Shown here piece by piece: positions 1-7,754 of a stretch of 64,000 nt of DNA (position 1 is its first letter; the number at the start of each line of letters is the position of its first letter). Below the pieces are notes generated by a model. That model made no database searches, was not told the DNA's origin, and worked only from the letters and a program-made list of their open reading frames with translations. The position numbers and the translations under genes were made by a program. Origin of the DNA: Streptomyces sp. HPF1205 (lineage in GTDB: Bacteria; Actinomycetota; Actinomycetes; Streptomycetales; Streptomycetaceae); the NCBI RefSeq assembly GCF_020400825.1, contig NZ_JAINVH010000012.1, positions 124,001 through 188,000 of the forward strand, read 5' to 3'.

Positions 1-2
1 GG

Positions 3-266
3 GAGGTCGGTTCCAGTGACCCGATCCTTCCGCTCCTCACGGCGATCGATCGCGCGTTGGCGGCGTCCGTCCTCGTCGGCGATGCGACGGCGATCGCCCT
101 GTCGATCTGGGCCACCCTGCACGGGCTGGTGACTCTCGAACTGGCTGGGGCCCTCGACGACGCCACGGCCGAGGCCGCATTCCGATCGGCGATTCACGCC
201 ACGTTGCGAGGATGGGCGACCCCGGCGGTGTTCCGCAGCCTTCGCCAAGCCGAACTCGCTCATTGA
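3..266 (+). CDS. TetR/AcrR regulator, C-terminal part (cut by window edge)
   Basis: The reading frame is open from the first bases of the window and ends at TGA 264-266, so only the last 87 residues of a longer protein are present. The segment around LHGLVTLELAG followed by a helix and FRSAIHATLRGWATP matches the C-terminal ligand-binding helices of TetR regulators of the WHG type, which bind a small effector and control dimerisation. The DNA-binding N-terminus lies outside the window, so target and ligand cannot be judged. No close downstream gene on the same strand suggests an operon partner. Confidence 0.7.
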   Translation, partial: EVGSSDPILPLLTAIDRALAASVLVGDATAIALSIWATLHGLVTLELAGALDDATAEAAFRSAIHATLRGWATPAVFRSLRQAELAH

Positions 267-274
267 CAGGATCA

Positions 275-445
275 GGGCCTGTTGTCCGGGCCCTCCCGGT
301 CCCTGCCGGAGCGGAGTGCGTCGTCGGTGAAAACCGGCATGCGCTCGCGGAGGTTCTGGATGAATGAGGCGTGGCCTCTGGCGGGGGTCCACCTGGAGAA
401 CGGGGCAGCAGATGCGGGCGTGCTCGTAGTCCGGTCGACACCTCG
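275..445 (-). pseudogene. Possible decayed integrase/recombinase fragment
   Basis: Reading the minus strand, two adjacent frames give protein-like segments. One reads HARICCPVLQVDPRQRPRL; after a frame change near 365-375 the other continues FIQNLRERM and reaches a stop at 275. Together they resemble the C-terminal helices of actinobacterial site-specific integrases as I remember them (VLQVDPRQRPRL followed by IxNLRERI). The frameshift and absence of the catalytic part mean it is not a working gene. Assignment is from memory of the family and weak. The rest of the gap from 267 to 754 holds one hairpin and nothing else I can support. Confidence 0.3.
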
Positions 446-686
446 GTGGCACTCGCCGTCGCAGCACCTCGCTCACGGCGGGAAGCCGACCTCCCGTGCG
501 GCAAGGGGAGTTGCGGGACGACGGGGGCTGCCGGCCGCGGCGCCGCAGCGGCTCGCAGGCGCCGCGGCCGTTACCCACGGGGGCGTGCCGCTGCCGTGCG
601 AAGGGCTGCCCGGCTGCCCGCACGCCGCGCCTGCCGCAGTGTGCCCGCCCCGGTCCCGGAGCCCGGAGGGGGCGGACGGCACGCGT

Positions 687-719
687 CGACGGGGCATGCG
701 CGGTGCGCATGCCCCGTCG
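687..719 (-). terminator. Hairpin terminator of the Bax-inhibitor-like gene
   Basis: Perfect 15-bp stem with a GGT loop (CGACGGGGCATGCGC at 687-701 pairing with 705-719), placed 36 bases beyond the stop codon of the minus-strand gene that ends at 755. There is no U tract, as is usual for Streptomyces terminators. Confidence 0.7.
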
Positions 720-754
720 GGCCGAAAGGGATCCGAAGATCCGAAACGAAGAGG

Positions 755-1645
755 TCAGTCGTCGCTGTTGAGAATCGTCACCACGCGCAGCACCTCCAGA
801 TAGATCCACACCAGCGTCGTGGTCAGGCCGAAGGCCGCCAGCCATGCCTCCTCGCGCGGCGCGCCGTGGGCCACGGCGTTCTCGACCTCCTTGAAGTCCA
901 CGGCGAGGAAGGCCGCGCCGAGCAGGATGCCGGCGATGCCGAAGAGGACGCCGAGGCCGCCGCTGTGGAAGCCGAGGCCGCGTCCCGCGCCGAAGGCGGA
1001 GAAGAGGGAGTCGGCCACCAGCAGCAGGAGGAACCCGGTGGCGGCGGAGGCGGCGAAGCCGGTGAACCTCCGGGTGACGCGGACCCAGCCCGCCCGGTAC
1101 GCGACGAGCACACCCGCGGTCACCGCGAGGGTGCCGAGCACGGCCTGGACGACCACGCCCCGCGCGATGTAGGTCGAGGTCGCGCTGGAGATCACACCGA
1201 GGAAGACGCCCTCGAACGCCGCGTACCCGAGGATCAGCGCGGGCGCCGGCGTCCGCCTGAACACCTGTACCAGCGACAGGACGAAGGCGACGAGGGCGGC
1301 TCCCACGGCGATCGCGTAGGACCGGCCGATGTCCGACTCGCCCGTCGGCAGCAGCAGCCAGGACAGCGTCGCCGTCAGGGCCACGGTGCCGAGGGTCGCC
1401 GCGGTGTGGACGACGACGTCGTCCATCGTCATCGCGGCCCGGCCCGCCCGCGCGTCCATGTCCGTGCCGGTGCCGGTGCCGGTGCCGGTGCCGGTGCCCG
1501 CGGCCGGGGTGTAGAGGGCGGCCGCGCGGTTGTCCGCCGGTCCGGTGCCGGCCGCGGCGCCCACCGGGCTGCGCACGTACGCGCCGGTCCGGCGGGCGCC
1601 GCGGGCGGCATCCCAGCGGGAGAAGACCGGGTTGCTGGTTCTCAC
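755..1645 (-). CDS. Bax inhibitor-1/YccA-like integral membrane protein
   Basis: Product of 296 residues. After an N-terminal segment of about 95 residues that is Pro/Gly/Thr-rich and probably disordered, there are seven hydrophobic segments typical of the Bax inhibitor-1 (TMBIM/YccA) family, including YAAFEGVFLGVISS and FGIAGILLGAAFLAVDFKEVE. Family members are small membrane proteins linked to calcium leak and stress tolerance; the bacterial role is poorly defined. The GTG start at 1645 is chosen because AGGAGGA lies just upstream. The N-terminal region contains a (Gly-Thr) run coded by a hexanucleotide repeat. It is transcribed alone and followed by a strong hairpin. Confidence 0.85.
   Translation of the reverse strand: MRTSNPVFSRWDAARGARRTGAYVRSPVGAAAGTGPADNRAAALYTPAAGTGTGTGTGTGTDMDARAGRAAMTMDDVVVHTAATLGTVALTATLSWLLLPTGESDIGRSYAIAVGAALVAFVLSLVQVFRRTPAPALILGYAAFEGVFLGVISSATSTYIARGVVVQAVLGTLAVTAGVLVAYRAGWVRVTRRFTGFAASAATGFLLLLVADSLFSAFGAGRGLGFHSGGLGVLFGIAGILLGAAFLAVDFKEVENAVAHGAPREEAWLAAFGLTTTLVWIYLEVLRVVTILNSDD
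1464..1499. repeat. GTGCCG hexanucleotide repeat inside the Bax-inhibitor-like gene
   Basis: Five perfect GTGCCG units and a sixth ending GTGCCC. Unit length is a multiple of three, so copy-number change would only lengthen or shorten a Gly-Thr linker and would not break the frame. Confidence 0.85.
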
Positions 1646-1814
1646 GTCGTTCCTCCTCGTTCGCCGCGATCCGCGGCCTGGGGCAAAGGTGTTGTCACCG
1701 GGACCCGGGCGGCACACATGCGATATGGCCGGTCCTCAGGGGCGGGTCGGCGTCCGGCCACCACTGTTCCGGCAGAGGAAGAAACGGCGCATCAGTCACA
1801 TGACGGTCAACAGG

Positions 1815-1854
1815 CCGGACCGGCACACGTGACGGAACACGTGTGCCGGTCCGG
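1815..1854 (-). terminator. Strong hairpin terminator of the CGNR gene
   Basis: Perfect 17-bp stem (CCGGACCGGCACACGTG at 1815-1831 pairing with 1838-1854) and a six-base loop, 25 bases past the stop codon of the minus-strand CGNR gene. Confidence 0.8.
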
Positions 1855-1878
1855 GCCCGCTCGCGAGTCCGCGTCGCG

Positions 1879-2442
1879 TCAGGAGGCGACCGCAGCGGGT
1901 GTGTTCTTCTTGCGGGCGCGGTAGGCGGCGGCTTTGATCTTGTTTCCGCAGGATTCCATGCCGCACCATTGGCGGCGCATGCCGCGGGAGCGGTCGATGT
2001 AGACGCGGGTGCATTCGGGGTTGCTGCATTCCTTGAGGAGGGGTACGTCGGGTCCGCTGAGGAGTTCGACGGCCTGGCGGGCGACGGTGGCCAGTGCTTC
2101 TTCCGGTGTGGCCGAGGTGCGGCGGCCGTTCGGGGTGAGCTGCGGTACGGCGGCGGGTTTGCGGGCGGCGGTGTTGAGTACGTCCAGGGCCCGCGGCTGG
2201 TAGTCCTCGCCGAGTCGGCGGGCGGTGACCAGGCTGTAGATGGCTTCTCGTACGGTCACTGCCTGGTCGACGTCCGCCTGGCGGCTGGGGGCGAGTGCGT
2301 CGACGATTCCGGCTTCCAGGTACCAGGCGTCCAGCCGGTCCGGTGCCGCGAACATCTCGAAGCGCGTCGATCGCCTGGCCCGCAGGGTCGCGGCGAAGTC
2401 CAGCGCCGGGTGGTCGCAGACGAAGACATGGGTGAGATTCAT
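1879..2442 (-). CDS. CGNR zinc-finger (ABATE-type) regulator
   Basis: Product of 187 residues. The N-terminal part (DHPALDFAATL, then helices) looks like the ABATE ligand-binding-like domain. The C-terminus holds the CGNR zinc finger: two cysteines in KECSNPECTRVYIDRSR and a third and fourth in QWCGMESCGNKIKAAAYRAR, a pattern associated with DNA binding. Such proteins are thought to be transcription regulators. The ATG at 2442 is the natural start; it overlaps a 19-bp operator-like element (2444-2462) that recurs upstream of msrA and of the hydrolase ending at 7755, so autoregulation and control of those genes is a reasonable inference. The Shine-Dalgarno site is weak (GGTG), and leaderless translation is possible. 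Confidence 0.85.
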   Translation of the reverse strand: MNLTHVFVCDHPALDFAATLRARRSTRFEMFAAPDRLDAWYLEAGIVDALAPSRQADVDQAVTVREAIYSLVTARRLGEDYQPRALDVLNTAARKPAAVPQLTPNGRRTSATPEEALATVARQAVELLSGPDVPLLKECSNPECTRVYIDRSRGMRRQWCGMESCGNKIKAAAYRARKKNTPAAVAS

Positions 2443-2443
2443 G

Positions 2444-2462
2444 TCACCATTTTGACAGGTGA
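2444..2462 (-). promoter_or_regulatory. Copy 1 of TCACCTGTCAA-N3-GGTGA element, at the CGNR start codon
   Basis: On the minus strand it reads TCACCTGTCAAAATGGTGA, two bases upstream of the CGNR start codon. On the plus strand a longer inverted repeat ATGTCACC-N9-GGTGACAT spans 2441-2465. It matches two other sites in the window at all 16 defined positions. Confidence 0.65.
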
Positions 2463-2465
2463 CAT

Positions 2466-2790
2466 ATGGAGGAGCAAGGGCCTGGGCGCCTTCGGGCGGC
2501 GGGGAGTCACCGGTCCCTCGCACAGAGTACGGCTTCCGGACACCCCGCCGCCCGCCCGCACCGGCTCCGCCCGCTCCGGGCCGCCGCGGGGCGGCTCGCG
2601 GTCACTGCCGGTCGTACGCGGTGCGGTTCACCCGCCGCAGGTCACCCGCCGCAGGTCGGCCCGCAAGGCGGGGGAGACCAGCTGCGGGCTCGGGCCGGCA
2701 GCCCTCCACCGCCCCAACGGGCCGGGATCGCGCACGCGTTCACAGGGCGCCCGCCGTCGTGCGGCCGGCGCCCGTGCCCGACGACCCGCG
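2466..2790. other. Intergenic gap with no supported gene
   Basis: About 325 bases between the CGNR gene operator and the 3' end of the neighbouring hydrolase gene. It is very G/C-rich; open frames here lack a Shine-Dalgarno site and protein-like composition. It should carry the promoter of the CGNR gene, but I could not identify clear -10/-35 boxes. Confidence 0.5.
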
Positions 2791-3738
2791 CTACAGGGCC
2801 TCCTCCCGCGGCGTGGGACCGGTTTCGAGGACGAAGCGGCGTACCGCGTCCGCGAAGCGGACGGGTTCCTCGATGTGCCCCATGTGACCGCTGTTCTCCA
2901 GCACCACCAGCCGCGAGTCGGGGATCAGTTCGTCGAGTTCGCGTGCCCAGCGCATTCCGCAGATGACGTCGTGCCGGCCCGCGACGACCAGGGCGGGTAC
3001 GGTCAGCCCCTTCAGTTCGGCCCGGTCGTCGACGACGTCGGCCACGAGGTCCTCGTCCAGACCGGAGACGTACGTGGCCCGGACGGAGTCCCGGAACGGG
3101 GCCAGCCGCTCCTCGTCGCCCCAGTAGTCGGCGAAGTACGAGGGCAGGACCCCTCGGGCGACCGCCGTGGTCTGCTCGTCGGTGGACATGCCGGACATGG
3201 CGGCGAACGCGGCCATCACCCCGGGCAGCCCCGGGTGCCCGGCGTGCCGGGCGGCGAACGCCTCGACCATGCGGGCCGCCTCGGCGGCGTGCTCGGGGCC
3301 CGTGACGGGCGCGCCCGCGTACAGCACGACGCCCGCGAGGCGTTCGGGACGGCGCAGGGCGTGGTACGCGGCCACGAAGGCCCCGTGGGAGTGGCCCAGC
3401 AGGTGAACCTCGGGCACGCCGAGCCGGCCGATCAACACGTCCAGGAAGCCGCTGTACCGCTCGCGCGTGTACCCGTGGGGGTGGGAGGGCAGGCGGCTGT
3501 CCGCAGCGGTGCCGACGGGCTCGACGTACACCATGGTCAGGTGCTCTTCGAGGGCCGGCATGCGCATGTACTCCCAGTCGATGCCCGGGCCTCCGGAGTG
3601 GGCCACGCACACCGGACCGCTGCCGTGGACGTGGTACCGCTGGGTCACTCCGGCCAGCCGGTAGCCGTGGGTGCCGGGGGAGAGGGGGCCGGTGCCGGAC
3701 GCCTGGGCGTCGGTGTGTGCGGCAGGACGATCGGTCAT
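2791..3738 (-). CDS. Alpha/beta hydrolase, proline iminopeptidase-like
   Basis: Product of 315 residues, close to the usual size of proline iminopeptidases and related S33 hydrolases. It has the HSGGPG oxyanion motif near residue 48, the nucleophile elbow GHSHGA with Ser117, an Asp in GRHDVICG and a His in NSGHMGHIEEP, so the catalytic triad is complete. No signal peptide is seen, so it is cytoplasmic. Family members release N-terminal proline or act on other small amides and esters; the substrate cannot be fixed. ATG 3738 is preceded by GGAGA. The gene is followed downstream by the CGNR regulator gene in the same orientation but 348 bases away. Confidence 0.85.
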   Translation of the reverse strand: MTDRPAAHTDAQASGTGPLSPGTHGYRLAGVTQRYHVHGSGPVCVAHSGGPGIDWEYMRMPALEEHLTMVYVEPVGTAADSRLPSHPHGYTRERYSGFLDVLIGRLGVPEVHLLGHSHGAFVAAYHALRRPERLAGVVLYAGAPVTGPEHAAEAARMVEAFAARHAGHPGLPGVMAAFAAMSGMSTDEQTTAVARGVLPSYFADYWGDEERLAPFRDSVRATYVSGLDEDLVADVVDDRAELKGLTVPALVVAGRHDVICGMRWARELDELIPDSRLVVLENSGHMGHIEEPVRFADAVRRFVLETGPTPREEAL

Positions 3739-3858
3739 CGCGTCTCCATGGATGTGTGGGTGTCGGTGACATCCACATGACGGCGCGTGGGGGGAGAAGT
3801 TCGATCGCCGCTGTGTGATCCGGGTCACGGTCGCCGTGGCGGGACGCGCCGCGCGGGA

Positions 3859-4824
3859 TCAGGCCGCGGCGGGCGCGGGCACCTCCCGCGGGTGCGCCGC
3901 GTGGTACAGGTGGACCCGCTCGACGCGGCCGCCCTCCAGCGTCATGATCCAGGCCACCCCGGGCGGACAGTGGTGCGGGTCGTCCGGCGGGCTGAGGAGT
4001 TCCATCTCCCACACGACCAGCGAGCGGCCGGCCGTCACGTGCAGGGGACGCTGGCGTACCCCCGCCGACAGGTCGCTGTCCATGCCCGCCAGCAGCAGTT
4101 CGGCGCCGCCGAGCCGGGCTCCGCCGGCCAGCAGGGACACCTCGCGGGAGTAGCGGTCCCTGACCACCGTGCCGAACTCGCCCCGCTCGGCGGCCGCGAG
4201 CGTCTCGTGCGCCTCCTGCCAACTGGCCCTGGTGCGGCGCAGCGCGTCCTCGTGCGCGGTCGCAGCGGTGGCCTCCAGTGCCCGGGCCAGGGCGGTGCGC
4301 GCCTGGTTCAGCCGGCTGCGCACGGTGCCGACCGGAATCGCGCACGCCTCGGCTATCTGCTGGTACGACGTGATCCCGGTGGAGAAGTAGCGCAGCACCA
4401 CCGGCAGGCGCAGGGCCGGTGACAGCGTCTCGACGGCCTCCCACACCCAGTCGCGCAGGGCATGGCTGTGCAGGACCTGTTCCGGTGTGCCGCCGTCCGG
4501 CGGCAGCGGCACGTCCGCCACCGGCTCGACCCGCCGGGAGGCGCGCAGCAGGGTCCGGCAGCTGTTGCGCACGACCATGCGCAGCCACGCTCCCACGGCC
4601 TGCGGATCACGGACGTCCGCGATCCGCCGCAGCGCCACCAGCGCCGCGTCCTGCATGACGTCGTCCACGTCCGCGCCCGGCCCGAGCAGGTTGACCGCGA
4701 CCGCGCGCATCCCTGGCCGGTGCCGTTCCAGCAGCACGGCCAGCGCCGAGACGTCGCCCGCCTGGGCGGCGCGCGTCAAGGCCGCGTCCTGCGCCGGGCC
4801 GGCGCTCTGTGGCGTTGCGTACAT
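3859..4824 (-). CDS. ECF-type RNA polymerase sigma factor with SnoaL-like C-terminus
   Basis: Product of 321 residues. Region 2 is seen in LLERHRPGMRAVAVNLLGPGADVDDVMQDA and region 4 in YQQIAEACAIPVGTVRSRLNQAR, the helix-turn-helix that reads the -35 box. The last 120 residues (SWQEAHETL through VWEMELLS to RVERVHLYHAAH) form an added SnoaL-like domain, as in ECF groups that are controlled by this fused domain instead of a separate anti-sigma factor. No anti-sigma gene is adjacent. ATG 4824 is chosen because GAGGG lies seven bases upstream. A perfect palindrome and a -10-like TAGGGT lie just upstream. Confidence 0.88.
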   Translation of the reverse strand: MYATPQSAGPAQDAALTRAAQAGDVSALAVLLERHRPGMRAVAVNLLGPGADVDDVMQDAALVALRRIADVRDPQAVGAWLRMVVRNSCRTLLRASRRVEPVADVPLPPDGGTPEQVLHSHALRDWVWEAVETLSPALRLPVVLRYFSTGITSYQQIAEACAIPVGTVRSRLNQARTALARALEATAATAHEDALRRTRASWQEAHETLAAAERGEFGTVVRDRYSREVSLLAGGARLGGAELLLAGMDSDLSAGVRQRPLHVTAGRSLVVWEMELLSPPDDPHHCPPGVAWIMTLEGGRVERVHLYHAAHPREVPAPAAA

Positions 4825-4875
4825 ACCTCGTCCCTCGGCCGTGACACATGTTTCTGCCCGGACCCTAACGTCTCC

Positions 4876-4893
4876 CGTACCCGGCCGGGTACG
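4876..4893 (-). promoter_or_regulatory. 18-bp palindrome upstream of the sigma factor gene
   Basis: CGTACCCGGCCGGGTACG is a perfect 18-bp palindrome centred about 60 bases upstream of the sigma-factor start. On the minus strand a TAGGGT (4862-4867), a good -10 hexamer, follows it, so the palindrome sits where a -35 box would be. It is an operator candidate. The rest of the 308-base gap (4825-5132) shows no further gene; it must also hold the promoter of the divergent hydrolase. Confidence 0.5.
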
Positions 4894-5132
4894 GACGCCC
4901 CGGCGCGCGGACGCCCTCCCGGCGGCCACCGGGGCCCTGCCGGGGACCCTCGGCACAGCGGCCGGCCGCGCGTTCCGGCGGCGGACCGGACCGCCGCCGG
5001 ACCGCCGCCGAAACGCCACCGGTCGCGAACATTAAGTCATTCGACTGTCGTCGCCGCCGTGCGCCCGAACGATGCTGGTGCAATCGCCCGCGTGCCGGTA
5101 CCGGGTGGTCGTCGTGCTCGGAGGGGCCTGCC

Positions 5133-5972
5133 GTGAACCGTACTCCCGTCGTCTTCATCCACGGCGCGTGGCTGCACGCGCTGGCCTGGGAGTCATGGGC
5201 GGAACGCTTCGCCGGCCGGGGGTTCCGCGCCATCGCGCCCGGATGGCCGGGGGAGGCGGCCGCCGCCCGGGACATGCGTGAGGATCCCCAACCGCTCGGC
5301 AGTGTCGGCCTGGACGCGCTGATGGACCACTACGCCCGGATCGTGCGGTCGTTCGACATCTCGCCGGTGATCGTCGGCCACTCGGTGGGCGGGCTCATCG
5401 CACAGCATCTCATCGGTGCCAATGTCGGCCGGGCAGCGGTGGCGATCGCGCCCGCTCCGGTCAACGGCGTCCCCCTGCCCGCCGCGCAGACCCGCCTGTG
5501 GACCCCCGGCGGGACGGACCCCGCGGACCCCGCGGACCCCGCGGGCCCCGCGGGCCCGCTGGTCTCGCTGTCCCCTCGGTTGTTCCACGAGGTCTTCGCC
5601 AACACGGTCCGGGCGGAGGAGTCCGACCGGCTCTTCGAGCGCTACGTGGTGCCCACGTCGCACCGGCTGCTCGCCGACCTCGGATACGTGGACGCGCGAG
5701 CGGGCCGCAGCCCGCGCGCCGTGGCCTGCGTCGACAACCCGCGTCGCGGCCCGCTGCTGCTGATCTCCGGGCAGGAGGACCGTCTGGTGCCCGACTCCGT
5801 GACCCGCGCGGTCTACAAGCAGTACGGCGACTCCACGGCCGTGACCGACCTGAAGCAGTTCGCGGACCGCGGCCACTCGCTGGTCGTCGACAGCGGATGG
5901 AGGTTCGTCGCCGACTACGTGCTCGACTGGCTCGCTGACCGCGGCGTAGACGCCCGTCAGGCGGAGGGCTGA
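5133..5972 (+). CDS. Alpha/beta hydrolase
   Basis: Product of 279 residues with a canonical lipase/esterase-like fold: HGAWLHALAW oxyanion region at residue 10, nucleophile elbow GHSVGG with Ser84, an Asp in GQEDRLVPD and a His in DRGHSLVVD. It has no signal peptide. The family covers esterases, lactonases and carbon-carbon hydrolases, so the substrate is unknown. GTG 5133 is taken as start because GGAGGGG lies about seven bases upstream. Residues around 130 contain a short DPADPADPAGPAGP insertion coded by a nine-base tandem repeat, unusual for the family. It is divergent from the ECF sigma factor gene, which could control it. Confidence 0.85.
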   Translation: MNRTPVVFIHGAWLHALAWESWAERFAGRGFRAIAPGWPGEAAAARDMREDPQPLGSVGLDALMDHYARIVRSFDISPVIVGHSVGGLIAQHLIGANVGRAAVAIAPAPVNGVPLPAAQTRLWTPGGTDPADPADPAGPAGPLVSLSPRLFHEVFANTVRAEESDRLFERYVVPTSHRLLADLGYVDARAGRSPRAVACVDNPRRGPLLLISGQEDRLVPDSVTRAVYKQYGDSTAVTDLKQFADRGHSLVVDSGWRFVADYVLDWLADRGVDARQAEG

Positions 5973-6165
5973 ACCCGCCGCGGCCCAGAGGCGGGCCCCG
6001 CCCGCGGGCCCCGCACCCGACGTACCGCGGTACCGCGCCGCCGGTCCGCGATGTGTGCCCGCCGAACCTTCTCCCGCGCGGACACGTGCACCGGCGCCCC
6101 CTCGCCCGGCGGGACACGTGTTCCCCGGGTGGGAGCCGGCGTCCGCGGGCGTCTAGGGTGTGCGC

Positions 6166-6813
6166 ATGACTGATCGAATCGGCCTCGTCCTCGACTTCGG
6201 CGGTGTGCTGACGACGCCCGTACTGCCCGCCGCGCTCGCCTTCGAAAAACGCGCGGGGCTGGCCGAGGGGACCCTGCTCACCGGCCTCTACCTGGACCCC
6301 GAGGGGATCCGGCTCACCGAGCAACTGGAGCGCGGCACCCTCACCCAGGCCCAGTGGAACGAGGCGGCCGGGCGAATGCTCGGCATCGCTCCGGACAACC
6401 TGATGGGACGCATCTTCGCCGATCTGCGCCCCGAGCCGGTGATGACCGCCGCGGCCGCCGCCGCACGCCGGGCCGGGGTGCGGGTCGGCATCCTCTCGAA
6501 CTCCCTCGGACTGACCCCCTGGAACGTGTACGAGGGGCACGACCTGGACGGGCGTTACGACGCCGTCGTGCTGTCCGAGCGGCACGGCATGCGCAAACCC
6601 GATCCGGAGATCTTCCGGCTCGTACTCCGGGAACTCGGCCTGCGGGCCGAGGAGTGCGTGTTTGTCGACGACACCGAGCACTACCTGCCGGCCGCGGCCG
6701 CGCTGGGATTCGCCACCGTTCACGCCGTGGAGCCCGCCCGTACGGTCGCCGCCCTGGAGGAACTGCTCGGCATCCCGCTGACCGGCGGAGATCCGCACCA
6801 GGCCACTGCCTGA
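6166..6813 (+). CDS. HAD-superfamily hydrolase
   Basis: Product of 215 residues. Motifs are LDFGGVLTT (motif I, with the nucleophile Asp), ILSNS (motif II), KPDPEIF (motif III with Lys) and [10 protein letters not shown] (motif IV). The second Asp of the common DxD is replaced by Gly (DFGG), a pattern seen in the epoxide-hydrolase-N-like and haloacid dehalogenase-like HAD subgroup, so the substrate may be other than a simple phosphate ester. ATG 6166 is preferred over the in-frame GTG two codons earlier. No operon partner is evident. Confidence 0.85.
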   Translation: MTDRIGLVLDFGGVLTTPVLPAALAFEKRAGLAEGTLLTGLYLDPEGIRLTEQLERGTLTQAQWNEAAGRMLGIAPDNLMGRIFADLRPEPVMTAAAAAARRAGVRVGILSNSLGLTPWNVYEGHDLDGRYDAVVLSERHGMRKPDPEIFRLVLRELGLRAEECVFVDDTEHYLPAAAALGFATVHAVEPARTVAALEELLGIPLTGGDPHQATA

Positions 6814-6907
6814 CCCTGCCGGGCGCCCGGCAAGCCCGCCGACCGGCCCGGCGACCTCCTCGGACGCCCACCCCGGCGGCCCGGCGGAAACGGGGGCGCT
6901 GCTCGCG

Positions 6908-7036
6908 ATGCCGGCGGCAGCGGCCGCGCTCGACGCACTGGGCATTCCGCTGCTCGCGGCCACCGCCTTCCTGCTCGGCCTCGCCGGCCTCGGCGGATCG
7001 TTCATCACCTGTCAAGGCGGTGACGAACGGGAATAG
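6908..7036 (+). CDS. Possible small membrane peptide
   Basis: A 42-codon frame with one convincing hydrophobic segment ([18 protein letters not shown]) and a polar end. No clear Shine-Dalgarno site, and the last codons overlap copy 3 of the regulatory element, which argues against a gene under selection here. It may be a decayed end of a transporter. Reported only because of the membrane-like segment. Confidence 0.22.
   Translation: MPAAAAALDALGIPLLAATAFLLGLAGLGGSFITCQGGDERE
7005..7023 (+). promoter_or_regulatory. Copy 3 of TCACCTGTCAA-N3-GGTGA element, upstream of msrA
   Basis: TCACCTGTCAAGGCGGTGA, 72 bases upstream of the msrA start. It shares all 16 defined positions with the copies at 2444-2462 and 8947-8965 and the same three-base spacer. 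Confidence 0.6.
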
Positions 7037-7094
7037 TCGCCCGGTGCGCAACGCTGGAAGAGGTGATCCGTCACGGACAGAAAGGCAGGACGTC

Positions 7095-7610
7095 GTGAGC
7101 GACATCGAACAGAGGGCGCTGCTGGCGGGCGGGTGCTTCTGGGGCATGCAGGAGCTGATCCGCAAACTTCCCGGCGTGGTGGCCACGCGGGTGGGGTACA
7201 GCGGCGACGACGGCAAGCCGCGTCCCACCTACCGCGACCACGGACGGCACGCGGAGTCGATCGAGATCACCTTCGATCCCGCGGTCACCGACTACCGCGC
7301 GATCCTGGAGTTCTTCTTCCAGATCCACGACCCGACCACGAAGGACCGGCAGGGCAACGACGTGGGCGCCTCCTACCGCTCGGCCATCTTCTACCTGGAC
7401 GACGAGCAGCTGCGCGTCGCGCGGGACACCATCGCCGACGTCGAGGCGTCCGGGCTGTGGCCGGGGCCGGTGGTGACCGAGGTCGTGCCGGCCGGTCCCT
7501 TCTGGGAGGCGGAGCCGGAGCACCAGGACTACCTCCAGCGCTACCCCGACGGCTACACCTGCCACTTCCCCCGCCCCAACTGGCGCCTCCCCCGGCGCGA
7601 ACAGGCCTGA
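7095..7610 (+). CDS. msrA: Peptide-methionine (S)-S-oxide reductase
   Basis: Product of 171 residues, normal for a single-domain MsrA. The catalytic GGCFWGM motif is at residues 12-18 with the nucleophile Cys14, followed by [10 protein letters not shown] and conserved [19 protein letters not shown]. The enzyme reduces the S-epimer of methionine sulfoxide in proteins or free form using thioredoxin, a repair of oxidative damage in the cytoplasm. GTG 7095 has GGCAGGA upstream. The operator-like element at 7005-7023 suggests co-regulation with the CGNR regulator and the hydrolase at 7755-8834. Confidence 0.95.
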   Translation: MSDIEQRALLAGGCFWGMQELIRKLPGVVATRVGYSGDDGKPRPTYRDHGRHAESIEITFDPAVTDYRAILEFFFQIHDPTTKDRQGNDVGASYRSAIFYLDDEQLRVARDTIADVEASGLWPGPVVTEVVPAGPFWEAEPEHQDYLQRYPDGYTCHFPRPNWRLPRREQA

Positions 7611-7662
7611 ACGCGGACGCGACCGGTTCCGGACGCGAACGCGACCGGTCCTGAACACGCAC

Positions 7663-7694
7663 GCGGCCGGGACGGTTTCTGCCGTCCCGGCCGC
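7663..7694. terminator. Bidirectional hairpin between msrA and a convergent hydrolase
   Basis: 13-bp perfect stem GCGGCCGGGACGG / CCGTCCCGGCCGC with a TTTCTG loop; flanking bases extend the pairing with a small bulge. Confidence 0.8.
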
Positions 7695-7754
7695 GCGTGC
7701 GTCCCGGCCGCCGGACCGGTGTGACGATCCGGCGGCGGTGCCCCGCGTGGGGTT

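Noticed and set aside
3751..3778. Imperfect inverted repeat GGATGT...ACATCC upstream of the proline iminopeptidase-like gene
   Set aside because: Arms are only six bases with a long spacer and no second copy in the window; could be chance.
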